Shown here piece by piece: positions 6,732-9,945 of a stretch of DNA of 9,945 nucleotides (the stretch's first letter is position 1; each line of letters starts with the position of its first letter). The stretch is from Candidatus Fermentibacterota bacterium (GTDB lineage Bacteria; Fermentibacterota; Fermentibacteria; Fermentibacterales; JCC-6). A model generated the notes under the pieces. That model did no database searches and was not told the origin of the DNA. It saw only the letters and a program-made list of their open reading frames with translations. The DNA is taken from the NCBI GenBank assembly GCA_030607835.1, contig JAUWJE010000048.1:1-9945 (forward strand). The letters are read 5' to 3'. The position numbers and the translations under genes are program-made.

Positions 6732-8045
6732 TTAGAGTATATAATTACCATCTTCTCTTCGATCAGCAAGGCCTGCAAGAATTGCAGCTGCAGCCTTGCC
6801 TGTAATACTAGCTTTCCCCTGAAAGAGGTCAGGTGCTCCGAACAGTTGTTCATCCAGAAGATAACTCAATACAGGCCTTAATCTTCTAGCTCCTATATCT
6901 TCCGTCTCCTCATTCAGATAATTTGCTGTTTTCGCGACTATTTCGGATGCTTTTCTACTTAACTGAAGTGATACCCCATCCGCTTTAAGTAGAGCGGTGT
7001 ACTGACTCAGCAGAGAATTCTCCGGTTCGATGAGAATTCTGAGAAGATCTTCCTCGGAAAGAGGATGAAGTGTGACTCTCATGGGAAATCTACCCTGCAG
7101 TTCGGGAATCAGATCCGAAGGACTGGTTCCGTGAAAAGCTCCGGCAGCAATAAATAGTATATGATCTGTCTTCACAGGACCCCAGCGCGTCTGAACAGTA
7201 CAGCCTTCAACTACAGGAAGAAGATCACGCTGAACACCCATTCTTGAGACGTCAGGTCCTTTACTTTCATTGAAACCAATTATCTTATCTATCTCATCAA
7301 TGAAAATAATTCCCTCTTCCTGAGCCAGTTGAAGCCCTTGCTCAATATGACCGCTTCCCTCAAGGAGTCTTCTCATCTCATCCTCAAACAGCCTTTCCCG
7401 AGCTTTTGATACCGGTAGTTTACTGCGCCTTCTTCTGGTGCCAATCATTTTATTCATGAGGTTTTTAAGATTTTCACCTGCGGGATTATCGAAACCCACA
7501 CCCGGCATTATCGGGAATATTTCCATCTGCGCTGTATTCTCAGCGAGGATAAGTTCAATCTCGGTATCCTCCAGAAGACCATTCTCAAGCATACTCGTAA
7601 GCTCGATGCTCGTTCTTGAACTGTAACCTGTTTTCTGAAGGCTTTCAATCAGTTTAGCGGTAACACTGTCGTTCACTTCTGCTTCTCTATTTCTGCGGGC
7701 ATTTTCCGCAGCAATATGCACTCCCTTGCGAACCAGTGATCTAACCATTGATTCAACATCACGGCCGACATAACCGGTTTCAGTGTACTTCGTTGCTTCG
7801 ACCTTCACGAATGGAGCACCGGTAAGATCAGCGATTTTTCTGGCTATTTCGGTCTTTCCGATTCCAGTAGGACCCATCATTATCAGATTACTTGGATATA
7901 TTTCAGATCTTATGGCTTCTGGAGTATTCCTTCTTCTGAAACGATTACGGAGAGCAATCGCAACTGCTCTTTTGGCATCGTCCTGACCGATTACATACCG
8001 GTCAAGCCATTGAACGGTTTCAGCCGGTGTAAGTATACTGTCCAT
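6732..8045 (-). CDS. hslU: HslU (ClpY), AAA+ unfoldase of the HslUV protease
   Basis: HslU is the hexameric ATPase that unfolds substrates and threads them into HslV. The 437-residue product is close to the E. coli length (443). Visible motifs in order (ATG numbering): IIGQD-like VIGQDDAKRAVAIALRNR (about 18-35); Walker A GPTGIGKT (58-65); pore loop GYVG (91-94); a variable I-domain (about 110-235); Walker B IIFIDEID (about 246-253); GPDVSRMGVQRDLLPVVEG (about 263-281), near-identical to the family; and sensor-2 box DIGARRL (383-389). The C-terminus DGNYIL ends in the IL that inserts into HslV in this family. A TTG directly precedes the ATG; a GAGGAG at 8054-8059, inside the end of hslV, sits 8 bases before the ATG and suits either. 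All key residues look intact, so the pair should be active. Confidence 0.97.
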   Translation of the reverse strand: MDSILTPAETVQWLDRYVIGQDDAKRAVAIALRNRFRRRNTPEAIRSEIYPSNLIMMGPTGIGKTEIARKIADLTGAPFVKVEATKYTETGYVGRDVESMVRSLVRKGVHIAAENARRNREAEVNDSVTAKLIESLQKTGYSSRTSIELTSMLENGLLEDTEIELILAENTAQMEIFPIMPGVGFDNPAGENLKNLMNKMIGTRRRRSKLPVSKARERLFEDEMRRLLEGSGHIEQGLQLAQEEGIIFIDEIDKIIGFNESKGPDVSRMGVQRDLLPVVEGCTVQTRWGPVKTDHILFIAAGAFHGTSPSDLIPELQGRFPMRVTLHPLSEEDLLRILIEPENSLLSQYTALLKADGVSLQLSRKASEIVAKTANYLNEETEDIGARRLRPVLSYLLDEQLFGAPDLFQGKASITGKAAAAILAGLADRREDGNYIL

Positions 8046-8578
8046 CAAGATAGCTCCTCTACCTGAATGTCACCACCAGTGTAGATACATATTCCTGAAG
8101 CAACAGCAATGCTTTCCAGAGCCATTTTTGAAGGTCCCATCTTCGTATGCCTGTCAAGCGCTCGGGCAGCTGCCAGTGCGTATGCCTGACCGGAGCCAAC
8201 GGATACAATACCATCTTCCGCTTCAACGATTTCACCTGAACCACCGATTATGAGTGCATGCTCTCTGTCCACCGCGGCAAGCAGAGCCTGAAGCTGCCTG
8301 AGATACTTGTCAGTTCTCCATTCCCTTGCGAGATCAACCGCTGCGCGAGGAAGATTACCTCTTGCAGCTTCAAGTTTTTCCTCAAGTCTCTCGACAAGCG
8401 CAAAAGCATCCGCTCCGGTGCCGGAGAAGCCGACAAGTACAGTTCCTGAATATAATTTACGAATCTTGCGCGCTGTGCTTTTTACAATGGTCTCACCCAG
8501 GGTCACCTGGCCATCAGCAGCCATGGCTGCTTTCCCGTTACGAACAATGCCTATTACGGTTGTGGCATGAATATCCAT
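8045..8578 (-). CDS. hslV: HslV (ClpQ), proteolytic subunit of the HslUV ATP-dependent protease
   Basis: HslV is the Thr-type peptidase that forms a double hexamer capped by HslU and degrades unfolded or regulatory cytoplasmic proteins. From the ATG at 8578 the product is 177 residues, the usual family length. It opens MDIHATTVIGIVRNG: the short MDIHA propeptide is expected to be removed to expose catalytic Thr6. Counting that Thr as 1, the conserved active-site partners are present as Asp17 (in AADGQVTLG) and Lys33 (in TARKIRKLY). The GSGQAYALAAARAL stretch matches the conserved GSG...YA.AAARAL segment of the family. A GTG 33 bases upstream keeps the frame open but has no conserved sequence in front of HATT, so the ATG with its own Shine-Dalgarno is preferred. 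The stop TGA shares one base with the hslU ATG, so the two subunits are probably translationally coupled. Confidence 0.96.
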   Translation of the reverse strand: MDIHATTVIGIVRNGKAAMAADGQVTLGETIVKSTARKIRKLYSGTVLVGFSGTGADAFALVERLEEKLEAARGNLPRAAVDLAREWRTDKYLRQLQALLAAVDREHALIIGGSGEIVEAEDGIVSVGSGQAYALAAARALDRHTKMGPSKMALESIAVASGICIYTGGDIQVEELS

Positions 8579-8587
8579 TATCAGGAA

Positions 8588-8593
8588 CCCCCT
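8588..8593 (-). promoter_or_regulatory. Shine-Dalgarno site that fixes the hslV start
   Basis: On the minus strand this reads AGGGGG and lies 9 bases before the ATG at 8578. It supports that ATG over the in-frame GTG at 8611, which overlaps the stop codon of the upstream gene and would add 11 residues before the HslV propeptide. Confidence 0.6.
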
Positions 8594-8610
8594 GTTAGAA
8601 TGTTGACCCA

Positions 8611-9945
8611 CTAATACCGTCCCGAAGCACGCCCGGGATCTGGAATTGACGCTGCATATGAAGCGGGAGCCTCAAGAATCTCATCGAGAAGAGCCTCAGA
8701 CACAACCTCACTTCGTGAAAGAGCGAGATACATCATTGATGGCCGTCCGGCTTTTGCTGCCATCCATGCGACAGCCTCAGGTGATACTCTATTGCTCTCG
8801 GTGAGATACCATTCAGCCCACTCCATGGATAGATTAACTCCATCTTCAAGGATCCTCCCCGCGAATGTCTGGATTATCGATGCCTGGGCAGGATCATCCA
8901 TGTGGTTCGCAAGTAGAAGTCCTGCTGAGACCGAAGACATAATCTGTCCTCTTGAAGCAAGCGTAATCATTCTCTCGATAATATCACCGGGATTCACATC
9001 TGATTGAAGCTTGAATTCAGCGGGACTGGATGTATCCATATATTCGAATATCATGGATATTCCGCTCTCAAACGGGTTTATCCTTGAATTGATCGGTGTT
9101 GTCTCCGCCAGTCTCGCAAGTGTTGTGTGTGCCAATTCCGCCAGCTGCACGGATAGTGTATCAGGCGGAACTATCATACTTTCAAGAATTCTCGATGCTC
9201 CTATGTAGTCTGTAAACGTAAACATCAGAGACATTTCCACTCTCAACCATGCAAAGGGAATGGAGCCGTCATCCAGCGCTTTAAAAAGATTGTCGGACTC
9301 GATTTTCTGCTGATAACCAAGCGAGCCATCAATGCCAGTAGCCAGATTCGAGAGATAGTGGCCAAAATTAATAATGTCCTGTTTTCCCAGTCTTTCACCG
9401 CTATCGCGAATTTCTCTCGAAAGAACAATCAGTGTATCTCTCGCTGCAGTCGGCCCATACATTCCGTCGACCAGCCTGGCTACAATTCCCGCTCTAGAAG
9501 GAAGAATATCAGCCCATTCGTCGGGCAGAGTTGTGAAGAGCCTTTCCGCTTCATCAAGAGCCATCATAACACTGTCAGGCTCTCCAATAGAAAGATAGTG
9601 ATATGCCAGCTGGTGATAGGCTGAAACATAGTTCCGAAGCAGCTGCACTGTCTGGTCACACTTGTAGATGCCCGGATCATATACTCCAGTAAACTCATAA
9701 TCATTCATCAGCTGCCATCCTCGATGAGCATTAACAGCATCAACTACCGGGTATTCCGTCACACGAAAGGCGATACCCTCCATCTCCTGGTAATTCTCAA
9801 GGAATTGTCTGCTCTCCCTCGCTACTGTACCGGCGAAATAGATTTCTCTGCCATGTACAGGTTTCCTCCGAAGCATTTCCAGAAGAACAAGATCCTGCAT
9901 TGATAGAGCGCCTTGATTCGCAAAACCTTCGGTTGGCATAGCCAA
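8611..9945 (-). CDS. DUF2723 / GT117-type membrane glycosyltransferase, C-terminal part (5' end outside window)
   Basis: The open frame enters from the window edge, so the true start and the expected N-terminal multi-helix membrane part are missing; about 444 residues are visible. Residues 1-70 carry the pattern I associate with the soluble C-terminal segment of DUF2723 proteins: EGFANQGALSMQDLVLLEML, then GREIYFAGTV (33-41), then EGIAFRVTEYPVVDA (56-70). Next comes the GVYDPGIY segment (86-93) and a TPR-like helical pair (about 104-139), with predicted helices to the end. No transmembrane segment lies in the visible part. DUF2723 proteins are GT-C-fold integral membrane proteins related to eukaryotic TMEM260 protein O-mannosyltransferase; the bacterial substrate here is unknown. 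The gene ends TAG, 32 bases before the preferred hslV start. Family assignment is by motif recognition; function is inferred. Confidence 0.72.
   Translation of the reverse strand: MAMPTEGFANQGALSMQDLVLLEMLRRKPVHGREIYFAGTVARESRQFLENYQEMEGIAFRVTEYPVVDAVNAHRGWQLMNDYEFTGVYDPGIYKCDQTVQLLRNYVSAYHQLAYHYLSIGEPDSVMMALDEAERLFTTLPDEWADILPSRAGIVARLVDGMYGPTAARDTLIVLSREIRDSGERLGKQDIINFGHYLSNLATGIDGSLGYQQKIESDNLFKALDDGSIPFAWLRVEMSLMFTFTDYIGASRILESMIVPPDTLSVQLAELAHTTLARLAETTPINSRINPFESGISMIFEYMDTSSPAEFKLQSDVNPGDIIERMITLASRGQIMSSVSAGLLLANHMDDPAQASIIQTFAGRILEDGVNLSMEWAEWYLTESNRVSPEAVAWMAAKAGRPSMMYLALSRSEVVSEALLDEILEAPASYAASIPDPGRASGRY

Overview
All genes in this window lie on the minus strand and are packed tightly, so transcription runs from the high coordinates to the low ones. 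The gene set indicates a diderm (Gram-negative-type) bacterium. It has DapF (meso-diaminopimelate peptidoglycan), two GT9 heptosyltransferase-family proteins (LPS-core type), an MglA-type Ras-like GTPase, a DUF2723/GT117-type membrane glycosyltransferase tail and an S-layer-homology-like exported protein. DUF2723 proteins, MglA-type GTPases and the DapF variant motif ERGVEGET are all familiar from the Bacteroidetes/FCB side and related candidate phyla. That placement is inference; no marker here fixes the taxon. Base composition is moderate and even, and I see no insertion sequence, phage gene, CRISPR array or clear sign of transfer.

Layout in transcription order. (1) 9945-8611: C-terminal part of a DUF2723-type protein, cut by the window edge. 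(2) 8578-8045 hslV and 8045-6732 hslU, the complete two-component ATP-dependent protease, joined by a TGATG stop/start overlap. (3) 6702-6121: an MglA-like small GTPase. (4) 6059-3864: a large polytopic membrane protein that follows the plan of STT3/AglB oligosaccharyltransferases but has altered catalytic motifs and a C-terminal TPR. (5) 3867-3061: dapF, overlapping the previous gene by ATGA. (6) 3008-2933: tRNA-Gly(CCC) with encoded CCA. (7) 2930(?)-2340: an exported protein with one SLH-like repeat, whose start codon is unresolved because the frame runs back through the tRNA. (8) 2298-1696: a CDP-alcohol phosphatidyltransferase of PgsA type. (9) 1691-1011: an exported TPR-like protein. (10) 1014-91: a degenerate GT9-like protein. 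(11) 84-1: start of a canonical GT9 heptosyltransferase, cut by the window edge. No gene-free stretch is longer than about 65 bases.

The window mixes housekeeping (protein quality control, lysine/peptidoglycan precursor, phospholipid head-group synthesis, a tRNA) with cell-envelope glycosylation and surface proteins. Points most worth a second look are the STT3-like protein without the metal-binding acidic residues, the gene whose start region is occupied by a tRNA, the degenerate/canonical GT9 pair, and the MglA-like GTPase without an MglB partner in view. No plainly new multi-gene system is demonstrated by the sequence.
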